The position numbers and the translations under genes were made by a program. This document shows, piece after piece, positions 1 to 5,280 of a DNA stretch of 15,326 bases (position 1 is the stretch's first letter; every line of letters begins with the position of its first letter). The stretch lies in NCBI GenBank assembly GCA_037384225.1, contig JARROD010000045.1:1-15326 (forward strand), written 5' to 3'. The stretch is from JARROD01 sp037384225. Lineage in GTDB: Bacteria; Pseudomonadota; Gammaproteobacteria; Pseudomonadales; Cellvibrionaceae. Below the pieces are notes generated by a model. That model worked only from the letters and a program-made list of their open reading frames with translations, searched no databases and was not told the origin of the DNA.

Positions 1-553
1 GGAACTCTCCCAACAGGCGGGTATAGACATGCCGGAAGTTGGCATCTTTCCCGCACAGCAAGCCAATGCTTTCGCCACCGGCTGGAATCGCAATAAAGCA
101 TTGGTGGCGGTAAGCGCCGGGCTTTTACAGCGCTTTGACAGAGATGAGGCAAAGGCCGTGCTCGCCCACGAGATAGGCCACGTAGCCAATGGTGATATGG
201 TGACCCTGGCACTTCTCCAGGGAGTGGTTAATACCTTTGTCATGTTCTTTGCCCGCATTATCGGCCACACGGTGGATAGAGTCGTGTTTAAAAATGAACG
301 CGGACACGGTTTTGCCTTCTACATAGTTACTTTTATCGCCGAAATAATCCTGGCAATTCTGGCTTCGATGATTGTGCTAAAATTTTCCCGCTATCGTGAA
401 TTCCGCGCGGATGCCGCCGGCGCCAACCTGGCGGGGCGCAGCGCAATGATCAGTGCATTAATGCGATTCCAGCCGGTGGCGAAAGCATTGGCTTGCTGTG
501 CGGGAAAGATGCCAACTTCCGGCATGTCTATACCCGCCTGTTGGGAGAGTTCC
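1..553. repeat. Perfect 92-bp inverted repeat (1-92 and 462-553) inside htpX
   Basis: Bases 1-92 are the exact reverse complement of 462-553, checked base by base. Identity breaks at 93/461. The left arm begins at the first base of the window, so its true length is unknown. The 369-base spacer is unique htpX sequence. At the inner junction the plus strand passes from the ISALMR codons into the complement of the GWNR codons through shared bases around TGCGATT, which is a microhomology join. Such an inverted join with short homology is typical of amplification or read chimeras, but a real inversion would look the same. Confidence 0.93.
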
Positions 554-739
554 CGCACTGTGTGGACAAGCCATTGTTCCTCGGCCGAGTGGGGGTGCTC
601 GATAAGCTGGGTTCCCGTGCCCATTTTAGCGAGGGTTTTGGAAAGAAGCAGGGAAATAAAGGACCCGAAAAATCCAAACACGGCACAAAACACCAGTAAG
701 TTGCCAATATCCAGATCTATACCATTGGCGGCAAGGTAA
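2..739 (+). pseudogene. htpX: HtpX protease, middle portion on one arm of a foldback; rest of frame is antisense read-through
   Basis: The frame open from base 2 (first ATG at 29) encodes the central part of HtpX, a zinc metalloprotease of the inner membrane that degrades misfolded membrane proteins. The active-site motif HEIGH is at 167-181 and the downstream third-ligand region REFRADA near 397-417. Hydrophobic segments lie between and around them. The match stops at about 461 (after SALMR). From there the frame reads the reverse complement of the htpX 5' part and gives unrelated residues to the stop at 739. The N-terminal membrane segments are missing here and found on the minus strand at 825-462. 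Joining minus 825-462 to plus 93-461 restores one continuous htpX frame of about 244 codons with HEIGH at residues 147-151. The last ~45 residues expected of the family are not in the window. The open frame is therefore a chimera, not a real protein. Confidence 0.8.
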
Positions 740-825
740 CGGTCAACGCCGAGAATATTCAGGGTCATACTGGCTAGGATGATAACGGCCAGATTGGTGA
801 GCAAAAACAGGCCTACACGCAGCAC
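391..825 (-). pseudogene. htpX: HtpX protease, N-terminal portion, interrupted by the inverted junction
   Basis: Reading leftward from a GTG at 825-823, this encodes the start of HtpX: LRVGLFLLTNLAVI as the first membrane segment, a second near VFGFFGSFISLLLSK, then the conserved QAGIDMPEVGIF and NAFATGWNR segment. The GTG is preferred over the in-frame ATG at 873 because family members begin at this hydrophobic stretch and because GGAGA lies about 9 bases upstream. HtpX identity ends at 462. The frame then enters the reverse complement of htpX's own middle part and stops at 391. The Zn site is absent from this piece and sits on the plus-strand arm. The gene was probably intact in the organism and appears split because of the foldback. 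It lies 88 bases downstream of the sRNA terminator on the same strand. Confidence 0.8.
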
Positions 826-845
826 GGGATTTATCTCCACAGGGT

Positions 846-875
846 ATACACGGGGATTAAGATTTGCGTGCAAAG
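846..875 (-). promoter_or_regulatory. Possible sigma-32-like promoter of htpX
   Basis: On the minus strand CTTTGC (875-870) is followed after 14 bases by CCCCGTGTAT (855-846), about 20 bases before the GTG start. The downstream element matches the heat-shock sigma pattern CCCCATNTA at all but one position. The upstream element is poor. HtpX is heat or envelope-stress induced in several bacteria, which makes this plausible, but the call is tentative. Confidence 0.25.
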
Positions 876-912
876 AAAAAATTCAAGGAACAATGTGCAA
901 AGAAGAGTAAAT

Positions 913-940
913 AAAAAAGAGCCACCCGGGTAGGGTGGCT
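913..940 (-). terminator. Rho-independent terminator of the small RNA
   Basis: On the minus strand AGCCACCC (940-933), loop TACCC and GGGTGGCT (927-920) form a perfect 8-bp GC-rich stem. After one C comes an uninterrupted run of six T (918-913). The tract polarity shows it serves minus-strand transcription. It also insulates htpX, which starts 88 bases further on. Confidence 0.85.
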
Positions 941-1022
941 GCAACCGTGATTAGCCTGATAAGGAGAAGAGACCATCTTGCAGGAAGGTTCCTTCAACAT
1001 CATCGGTTGTCGCCCAACCGAT
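913..1022 (-). ncRNA. Candidate Fur-regulated small RNA (RyhB/PrrF-like logic), about 110 nt
   Basis: A complete small transcription unit is visible on the minus strand. It has a near-consensus promoter with an overlapping Fur-box-like site, a predicted start near 1022, and a rho-independent terminator ending near 913. The predicted RNA opens exactly at a perfect 8-bp stem-loop (AUCGGUUG, loop GGCGA, CAACCGAU; 1022-1002). A less structured middle follows, with a pyrimidine-rich stretch UCUCUUCUCCUU (972-961) complementary to Shine-Dalgarno-type sequence, then the terminator hairpin. Iron-sparing sRNAs such as RyhB (enterics) and PrrF (pseudomonads) have this design: Fur-repressed, about 90-120 nt, base-pairing with SD regions of iron-protein mRNAs. 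Expression and targets are inferred, not shown. The 60-codon frame across it looks like a shadow: it has no recognisable product and reads through the terminator stem. Confidence 0.65.
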
Positions 1023-1024
1023 AT

Positions 1025-1056
1025 GCAAATGATAACCATTTCTATTGGTATGTCAA
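1025..1056 (-). promoter_or_regulatory. Sigma-70 promoter with overlapping Fur-box-like operator
   Basis: Minus-strand TTGACA (1056-1051), a 16-base spacer and TATCAT (1034-1029) form a strong sigma-70 promoter. The predicted start is near 1022. Overlapping the -10 is AATGATAACCATT (plus strand 1028-1040), which matches 12 of 13 bases of the Fur-box core AATGATAATCATT. About 13 of 19 match the full consensus. An operator over the -10 implies repression when iron is plentiful. It drives the small RNA at 1022-913. Confidence 0.65.
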
Positions 1057-1137
1057 CTGCAAATATGAATATTCTTATTTAGGGTGTAATTATGTGGTTT
1101 TGTTAACAAAGAGATGACAATAAGAGACTACACTACC

Positions 1138-1171
1138 CCTTAGAGACGGAGCAGGTGCGCCGTCTCTAAGG
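1138..1171. other. Strong 12-bp hairpin downstream of the TfoX-domain gene
   Basis: CCTTAGAGACGG (1138-1149), a 10-base loop and CCGTCTCTAAGG (1160-1171) form a perfect 12-bp stem. It sits 40 bases past the stop of the minus-strand TfoX-domain gene and about 80 bases before the sRNA promoter. Neither side carries a T run, so it is not a classical intrinsic terminator. It may be a 3'-end stabilising or insulating hairpin, or a protein site. Confidence 0.5.
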
Positions 1172-1211
1172 TAAGGGGAAAGAAGTCCGCAACCGATGGC
1201 TGATAGACGTG

Positions 1212-1490
1212 TCACCTTTCTATCGGGTTGCTCTTCTCTGCCTCACTGACAAGGTGCTGTTTCAGGCCCGGGTCGAGGTCATTCCAGTGTACGTCCAGTA
1301 GTGCGCCCTGCATTGCGTAAAGCATGACTTTTGAAACATTTATTCCTCGGCATTTGATACGGCAGTAGGCTTCCACAGGCCCCAGCATTTTCAAATCGTC
1401 GTAGGAATGAATGCCAATGGCGTTAAGAATATTGACTGAAGCCGTGCCCAAATTTTTTAACTGGAGTAATTCACTATGACCGCTAGTCAT
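1212..1490 (-). CDS. TfoX C-terminal-domain protein, small stand-alone form
   Basis: This 92-residue protein resembles the C-terminal domain of TfoX/Sxy. Visible family features are LKNLGTASVNILNAIGI (a helix-hairpin-helix-like pattern, residues ~11-27), a middle DDLKMLGPVEAYCRIK, then NVSKVMLYAMQGALLDVHW with the typical aromatic-rich end. Full TfoX has an N-terminal domain of about 100 residues, absent here. TfoX/Sxy acts with CRP as a competence coactivator in Haemophilus and Vibrio, but stand-alone C-terminal-domain proteins are uncharacterised and nothing here shows a competence role. The ATG at 1490 has only a weak GGGG upstream. It is transcribed away from vanY. A pair of direct repeats lies 44-80 bases upstream and could be its operator. 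A strong hairpin follows its stop. Confidence 0.75.
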   Translation of the reverse strand: MTSGHSELLQLKNLGTASVNILNAIGIHSYDDLKMLGPVEAYCRIKCRGINVSKVMLYAMQGALLDVHWNDLDPGLKQHLVSEAEKSNPIER

Positions 1491-1800
1491 AACGACAAGT
1501 CCCCATTCGGTTATTGTTATTTTTACTACCCTATATTTACAGCGTCACAACTGTATTTATAGTGTGACAAATACCATACCTTCAGTACTGTGCAGAATAA
1601 CGCTTTAGGTATAGCCTGGCGTTATAATACATACTTGTTAAATAAGCGCAAAGCTTTTAGTGCTAAGAATGGTCTAATTGACGTTTAAATCCATTTTCTT
1701 TTGCATAATAATAAAGCACAGTGTAGCTCGCGTTAAATAGATGCAACGTCAAGAGTAAGCTTAAGTATAGTGTTGAAATTTGAAATGAGGGATAGAGCTT
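1491..1800. other. Intergenic region between divergent TfoX-domain gene and vanY-like gene
   Basis: This AT-rich 310-base gap holds the two 17-bp direct repeats at 1534-1570 and a consensus -10 TATAAT at 1623-1628 on the plus strand with no good -35. If used, that -10 would give a leader of about 165 bases for the carboxypeptidase gene. No reading frame, RNA gene or terminator was recognised in it. Confidence 0.5.
1534..1570. promoter_or_regulatory. Two direct repeats, 20-bp period, likely tandem operator
   Basis: On the minus strand TTGTCACACTATAAATA (1570-1554) and TTGTGACGCTGTAAATA (1550-1534) match at 14 of 17 positions. They start 20 bp apart, close to two helical turns, so a regulator would contact both on one DNA face. 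They sit 44-80 bases upstream of the minus-strand TfoX-domain gene. The bases also form GTCACA/TGTGAC arms. The cognate regulator is not recognised. Confidence 0.4.
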
Positions 1801-2520
1801 TTGCAACTGTTGACTGCCGAAATGATGACTGGGCAAACCGAACTGCATCTCGATACCCAAAATACCCTGGGTTGTTCACTGCATAAAGAGGCTGTAAGTT
1901 CTTTACTGGAACTGCAGCAGTTGGCTGCGCGAGAGGGGTTTAGCTTACAGGTGGCCAGCGGTTTTCGCAGTTTCGATCGGCAGTTGAAAATATGGAATGC
2001 CAAGGCCTGTGGTGAGCGGCCTGTTTATGATAGCCAGGGGCAGCCATTGGATATCGATCGTTTGTCGCCGCGGGAACGGGTGTTTTCCATTTTGCGATGG
2101 TCAGCCCTGCCGGGGGCATCCCGGCATCACTGGGGAACCGACATCGATATTTTTGATCGTGCCGCTGTCCCTGCTGATTATCAATTGCAGTTGTCGCTGG
2201 AGGAAAGCTACGGCAACGGACCTTTTGCGCCATTGCACCGGTGGTTGGATAGCGTTTTTAAGCAGGGTGCCTGCAAGGGTTTTTTTCGTCCTTACCAGAT
2301 TGACCGGGGCGGCGTGGCTCCCGAGCCCTGGCATCTTAGTTTTGCACCGGTTGCCGCTGAATATCAAAGGCAGTTTGAACTCGACTATTTGCGGCGGTTG
2401 ATTGATGCTACAGATATGTGTCTGCGGCAAGCGGTACTGGACAATCTGGGTGAAATTTTTCAGCGTTTTATAAAGATCCCCTGGGACGCCTATCCGAAAG
2501 ATTATAGTAAACTAGACTAG
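1801..2520 (+). CDS. VanY-like D-alanyl-D-alanine carboxypeptidase, M15 family
   Basis: The 239-residue protein carries the M15 zinc-peptidase signature. SGFRSFDRQ (residues 53-61) is the conserved turn before the site. SRHHWGTDID (107-116) fits SxHxxGxxxD with zinc ligands His109 and Asp116. EPWH (175-178) supplies catalytic Glu175 and ligand His178. Such enzymes trim the terminal D-Ala from peptidoglycan stem peptides. No signal peptide is evident, so either cytoplasmic action on recycled muropeptides or another substrate is possible. The TTG at 1801 is chosen because the LTxxxxTGQTxxHL pattern right after it is typical of the family's N-terminus and GAGGG lies 11 bases upstream. The next in-frame ATG (1822) would cut into that pattern. 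It is followed within 9 bases by a truncated transporter remnant on the same strand. Confidence 0.85.
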   Translation: MQLLTAEMMTGQTELHLDTQNTLGCSLHKEAVSSLLELQQLAAREGFSLQVASGFRSFDRQLKIWNAKACGERPVYDSQGQPLDIDRLSPRERVFSILRWSALPGASRHHWGTDIDIFDRAAVPADYQLQLSLEESYGNGPFAPLHRWLDSVFKQGACKGFFRPYQIDRGGVAPEPWHLSFAPVAAEYQRQFELDYLRRLIDATDMCLRQAVLDNLGEIFQRFIKIPWDAYPKDYSKLD

Positions 2521-2528
2521 TAGACAGC

Positions 2529-2666
2529 ATGAATGATATTGAAATAACTGAAAGCTCCCAGTGGCGTCTGCTGGCCAGCCGTAAACTTGCTCCTTTATTT
2601 GCCACTCAATTTACAGGTGCTTTCAATTTTGTTTTCCCAGGTACCAGAATTTTTACAGCATTTTAA
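2529..2666 (+). pseudogene. N-terminal remnant resembling an LplT/Aas-type MFS transporter
   Basis: A 45-codon frame follows the carboxypeptidase gene after 8 bases. Residues 13-34 read RLLASRKLAPLF then ATQFTGAFN, which closely recalls the LLxxRRFxPLFxTQFxGAFNDN opening of MFS proteins of the LplT/Aas family (lysophospholipid transport, often fused to acyltransferases). The similarity stops exactly where DN should follow GAFN. Eleven unrelated codons and a TAA come next, and no continuing frame was found before cysE. This looks like the 5' stub left by a deletion of a much larger gene. The family call rests on recalled consensus only. A genuine small protein cannot be excluded. Confidence 0.5.
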
Positions 2667-2758
2667 AATACATGTGCTCAGGCTTGAAAATAAGGGACGT
2701 GCACGACTCTAAGATAAGAAGTGTGTTCAGGAACAATGAGTACCGAGGGTAGAAAAAA

Positions 2759-3556
2759 ATGACAGAGACAAGCGACGGCTTTGTCTGGCAGGCAATTCGG
2801 GAAGAGGCTTTGCGGGCGAGCGATGAGGAGCCCGTGCTGGCCAGCTTTTATCATTCCGCGATACTCAATCATTCAAATTTTGCCGCCGCTATGAGTTTTC
2901 ATTTGGCGAACAAGCTCGACAGTGCCGCATTGCCTGCAATGCTGATCCGCCAAGTGTGCGAAGAGGCGATGGCCGCCGATGCCGGGATCGGAGAAGCGAT
3001 GCGTAACGATATCCAGGCATATAAAGAACGCGATCCGGCCTGCGACACTTTCTCTATGCCGTTTCTGTACTTCAAAGGGTTTCACGCCTTGCAGGCCTAT
3101 CGTATCGCCCACTGGTTGTGGCAGCGGGGGCGCCGGTTTCTGGCACTATATTTTCAGAATCAAATATCTCAGACATTCAGTGTGGATATTCATCCGGGGG
3201 CAACGATTGGCAGCGGCATTATGATCGATCATGCCACTGGTGTAGTCATTGGAGAAACGGCGGTTGTCGGTGACGATGTTTCCATGTTGCACAGTGTTAC
3301 ACTCGGTGGGTCGGGCTGTTCCAAAGCTCGGCGGCACCCGAAAATCGGCAGTGGTGTTCTGCTCAGCGCTGGAGCCAAGGTATTGGGAAATATTGCAGTC
3401 GGCGAGGGTGCCATTATCGGTGCCGGCAGTGTGGTTCTGGACTCGGTGGATATGCATACCACTGTCGCCGGGGTGCCGGCAAAAGTGGTGGGGAGACCGA
3501 AAGTGGATAAACCCTCATTGACCATGGATCACCTGATCAATAACAATGGTGAGTGA
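2759..3556 (+). CDS. cysE: Serine O-acetyltransferase
   Basis: CysE transfers acetyl from acetyl-CoA to L-serine, making O-acetylserine for cysteine synthesis in the cytoplasm. The 265-residue length is that of the long enterobacterial type. The N-terminal helical domain (about 1-140) contains RDPACD and FLYFKGFHALQAYR. The C-terminal left-handed beta-helix (about 141-245) is built of hexapeptide repeats. Catalytic residues fall at the same numbers as in E. coli CysE: Asp143 in SVDIHPG, Asp157-His158 in IDHATG, His193 in RRHPKIG. The C-terminal tail ending in DHLINNN is present; in E. coli the tail is involved in binding CysK. The ATG at 2759 follows GAGGG by 10 bases. The following gene starts 26 bases after the stop, so the two may be co-transcribed. 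No IscR/CysB site was recognised upstream. Confidence 0.96.
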   Translation: MTETSDGFVWQAIREEALRASDEEPVLASFYHSAILNHSNFAAAMSFHLANKLDSAALPAMLIRQVCEEAMAADAGIGEAMRNDIQAYKERDPACDTFSMPFLYFKGFHALQAYRIAHWLWQRGRRFLALYFQNQISQTFSVDIHPGATIGSGIMIDHATGVVIGETAVVGDDVSMLHSVTLGGSGCSKARRHPKIGSGVLLSAGAKVLGNIAVGEGAIIGAGSVVLDSVDMHTTVAGVPAKVVGRPKVDKPSLTMDHLINNNGE

Positions 3557-3581
3557 TTTAAAACAGCAGGGTAACCGGCTT

Positions 3582-4271
3582 ATGAGTGATCAGTTATTTG
3601 ATATTGTATTTCGCGGAGATATCATACCCGGCCATCAGATTGACGATGTCAAGCAGCGCCTGGCGAAGTTGTTCAAAACCGATAAAAGTCGCATCGACGG
3701 GCTGTTTTGCGGCGCGGTTGTCCAACTCAAGCGCAATGTCGATTCCGCTACGGCGAGTAAGTACAAGGCCGTGTTAATAAAAGCCGGTGCCCAGGTGGAA
3801 CGAGTGCCAGCGGGATCCCGGAGCCAAAGGGTTGCACCGCCGACCCGGCGCCCTGCGCAGAATCGGGGCAAACACCTGGCTGAAAGGTTGGCGGAACAGG
3901 TGCAACAATCGGAGGCCGGATCGGCCTGGACACTGTCGCCGGTGGGGGAATCTTTGCTGTCGGACAACGAACGGGCACAACCGGAGGCAGTGGCGATCGA
4001 TACCAGTCGCCTCAGTATCAGGCCTTTGCAGGGTGACTTGCTTGACGAGGACGAAAAGCGCCGGTTTGTGGAGCTTGAGCTGGACTTTTCGGGTTATGAA
4101 GTGGCTGCCGTAGGCACCAACTTGGTCAATGACGACGAAGTATTGCCGTTGCCGGAAGTGGAAATAGATGTTTCTGACCTAAAGTTGGCACCGGTAGGCA
4201 GTGACTTGGGTGAGAAAAAAAGACAGCCCCCACCGCCACCCGATACCAGTTCGCTTTCTATCGCTGAATAG
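3582..4271 (+). CDS. Uncharacterised protein: FRGDI-type N-terminal domain plus repeated DxSxLxxxPxG motifs
   Basis: The function is unknown. Residues 4-75 form a compact domain with DIVFRGDIIPGH, VKQRLAKLF and a pattern ending in KAGAQVE. I recall such a domain in assorted proteobacterial proteins of unknown role. After a basic, proline-rich linker (78-105) come degenerate repeats: WTLSPVGESLL (117-127), IDTSRLSIRPLQGDLLDE (139-156), LDFSGYEVAAVGTNLVND (167-184), IDVSDLKLAPVGSDLGE (195-211) and a final DTSSLSI (221-227). Acidic spacers separate them and a proline run (216-220) precedes the last one. No signal peptide or membrane segment is seen, so it is probably cytoplasmic. The ATG at 3582 is preferred to that at 3546, which would overlap cysE and add 12 residues not seen in the domain. 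It lies downstream of cysE and converges with ppa. Confidence 0.7.
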   Translation: MSDQLFDIVFRGDIIPGHQIDDVKQRLAKLFKTDKSRIDGLFCGAVVQLKRNVDSATASKYKAVLIKAGAQVERVPAGSRSQRVAPPTRRPAQNRGKHLAERLAEQVQQSEAGSAWTLSPVGESLLSDNERAQPEAVAIDTSRLSIRPLQGDLLDEDEKRRFVELELDFSGYEVAAVGTNLVNDDEVLPLPEVEIDVSDLKLAPVGSDLGEKKRQPPPPPDTSSLSIAE

Positions 4272-4318
4272 CCGGAGTGGAACCATCAGATTACCCGCCA
4301 GCTATGCAACGATGGGGT

Positions 4319-4867
4319 TTAGAAATGAGGTTTGTCGTCAGCGCTCTGGAAACGCGCGACCGATTCCATTATTTCCTTGCGTGCTGAATCGGGGCCTTCC
4401 CAACCTTCAATTTTGACCCACTTGCCCTGCTCCAGGTCTTTATAATGCTCAAAAAAGTGAGCAATCTGATCCAGAGTGATCTGAGGTAGATCGCGTACAG
4501 ACTCCACATTAGTGTACAGCTGTGTGACCTTATCCACCGGGACGGCGACCACCTTGGCATCTTCACCGGATTCGTCGCTCATCTTAAGCACTCCAATCGG
4601 GCGACAGCGGATCACCGAAGCCGGGATCAACGCCAGCGGCATTATCACCAGCACATCGACCGGATCTCCGTCACCGCACAGGGTGTGGGGAACATATCCG
4701 TAATTACAGGGGTAATGCATTGACGTACCGAGCATGCGGTCGACAAAAATAGCGCCTGTATCTTTGTCGACCTCGTATTTGATGGGGTCTCCATTAAGGG
4801 GAATTTCAATAATTACGTTGATATCATCCGGCAGCTTCTTGCCGGAAGGGACTAAATCTAAACTCAT
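4319..4867 (-). CDS. ppa: Inorganic pyrophosphatase, soluble family I
   Basis: This cytoplasmic enzyme hydrolyses PPi to two phosphates and so pulls biosynthetic reactions forward. The 182-residue protein matches the bacterial family I length (E. coli 176). All active-site positions appear, shifted by one from E. coli: Glu21, Lys30, Glu32, Arg44, Tyr56, the signature DGDPVDV with Asp66, Asp68 and Asp71, then Asp98, Asp103, Lys105, and Tyr142-Lys143. The ATG at 4867 is preceded only by a weak AGAGA. A sigma-70-like promoter lies about 50 bases upstream. It is transcribed divergently from the membrane pyrophosphatase gene hppA, so two PPi-consuming enzymes share one intergenic region, together with a minisatellite. 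Confidence 0.96.
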   Translation of the reverse strand: MSLDLVPSGKKLPDDINVIIEIPLNGDPIKYEVDKDTGAIFVDRMLGTSMHYPCNYGYVPHTLCGDGDPVDVLVIMPLALIPASVIRCRPIGVLKMSDESGEDAKVVAVPVDKVTQLYTNVESVRDLPQITLDQIAHFFEHYKDLEQGKWVKIEGWEGPDSARKEIMESVARFQSADDKPHF

Positions 4868-4913
4868 AGTGGATTCTCTGGCGGCTCAACATCAAAATAA
4901 AAAAAGATGCGTG

Positions 4914-4941
4914 ATTTTATCACAACCCTGTAGTGAGACAA
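4914..4941 (-). promoter_or_regulatory. Probable ppa promoter
   Basis: On the minus strand TTGTCT (4941-4936), 16 bases, TAAAAT (4919-4914). The predicted start near 4907 gives a 40-base leader for ppa. The -10 overlaps a small GTGAT-TTT-ATCAC dyad (4911-4923), a possible regulator site. The minisatellite begins just upstream, overlapping nothing essential. Confidence 0.45.
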
Positions 4942-4944
4942 TCA

Positions 4945-5070
4945 GAGCCTTCAGCGAATGGTGTAGAGCCTTCAGCGAATGGTGGAGAGCCTTCAGCGGA
5001 TGGTGTAGAGCCTTCAGCGGGTGGTGTTGAGCCTTCAGCGGATGGTTTAGAGCCATCGGCCTTGATGGTT
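4945..5070. repeat. 21-bp tandem repeat (minisatellite), five clear copies plus one degenerate
   Basis: Units begin at 4945, 4966, 4987, 5008, 5029 and 5050. The core GAGCCTTCAGCG is invariant in units 1-5. The second half varies as AATGGTGTA, AATGGTGGA, GATGGTGTA, GGTGGTGTT and GATGGTTTA. The sixth unit is diverged (GAGCCATCGGCC...). The period is a multiple of three, so one plus-strand frame reads EPSANGV-type heptapeptides, but that frame has no RBS and no conserved flanks. Copy number may vary between strains and would change spacing upstream of both ppa and hppA. Confidence 0.92.
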
Positions 5071-5104
5071 GTGCAAAATGTATTCATATGCTCTGTTTAT
5101 CGGC

Positions 5105-5116
5105 GTCATATATGAC
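5105..5116. promoter_or_regulatory. Perfect 12-bp palindrome upstream of hppA
   Basis: GTCATATATGAC is its own reverse complement. It lies immediately upstream of the possible hppA promoter, where an activator would bind. The regulator is not recognised, and a palindrome of this length can occur by chance. Confidence 0.3.
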
Positions 5117-5123
5117 TGAGTTG

Positions 5124-5153
5124 TTTACCTGTAGGGTCACAGTCGCATAGAAT
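5124..5153 (+). promoter_or_regulatory. Possible hppA promoter
   Basis: TTTACC (5124-5129), an 18-base spacer and TAGAAT (5148-5153) are a passable sigma-70 pair with a start near 5160. The resulting leader of about 120 bases contains a perfect 6-bp hairpin GGCTTG/CAAGCC with a 7-base loop (5187-5205). No known riboswitch class was recognised in the leader. Confidence 0.3.
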
Positions 5154-5280
5154 CGACCATCGTGGCCAGGATCCATGAGAGGATAAGGCTTGTCAGTATC
5201 AAGCCGCGGTAACCCTCCGGCTCCGGGACTATTGCTGTAGTGCGGTGGTTTCCTAACTCAAAAACTTTGGGGGTTAATTA

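Larger units (their letters stand above)
4868..5280. other. Divergent ppa/hppA intergenic region
   Basis: This 413-base gap contains the probable ppa promoter (4914-4941), the 21-bp minisatellite (4945-5070), a 12-bp palindrome (5105-5116), a possible hppA promoter (5124-5153) and about 120 bases of leader with a small hairpin (5187-5205). No convincing gene was found in it. Confidence 0.6.

Noticed and set aside
857..1039. A 60-codon minus-strand frame over the sRNA region
   Set aside because: It runs through the promoter's -10, the 5' stem and the terminator stem and matches no family. The promoter-stem-terminator layout explains the region better.
3546..3581. ATG at 3546 as start of the gene behind cysE
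   Set aside because: It overlaps the cysE 3' end, has no Shine-Dalgarno, and adds residues before the conserved domain start. The ATG at 3582 fits better.
4945..5070. A short CRISPR-like array
   Set aside because: Units are contiguous with no unique spacers, and the repeat is 21 bp, so it is a tandem repeat.
4933..5115. A plus-strand frame reading EPSANGV-like heptapeptides across the minisatellite
   Set aside because: No ribosome site, no signal or conserved flanks. A 21-bp tandem repeat automatically yields an open heptapeptide frame, so this gives little evidence of coding.
5160..5280. A cyclic-di-GMP or other known riboswitch in the hppA leader
   Set aside because: I looked for the conserved core of common classes and could not match it. 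Only a simple hairpin is supported.
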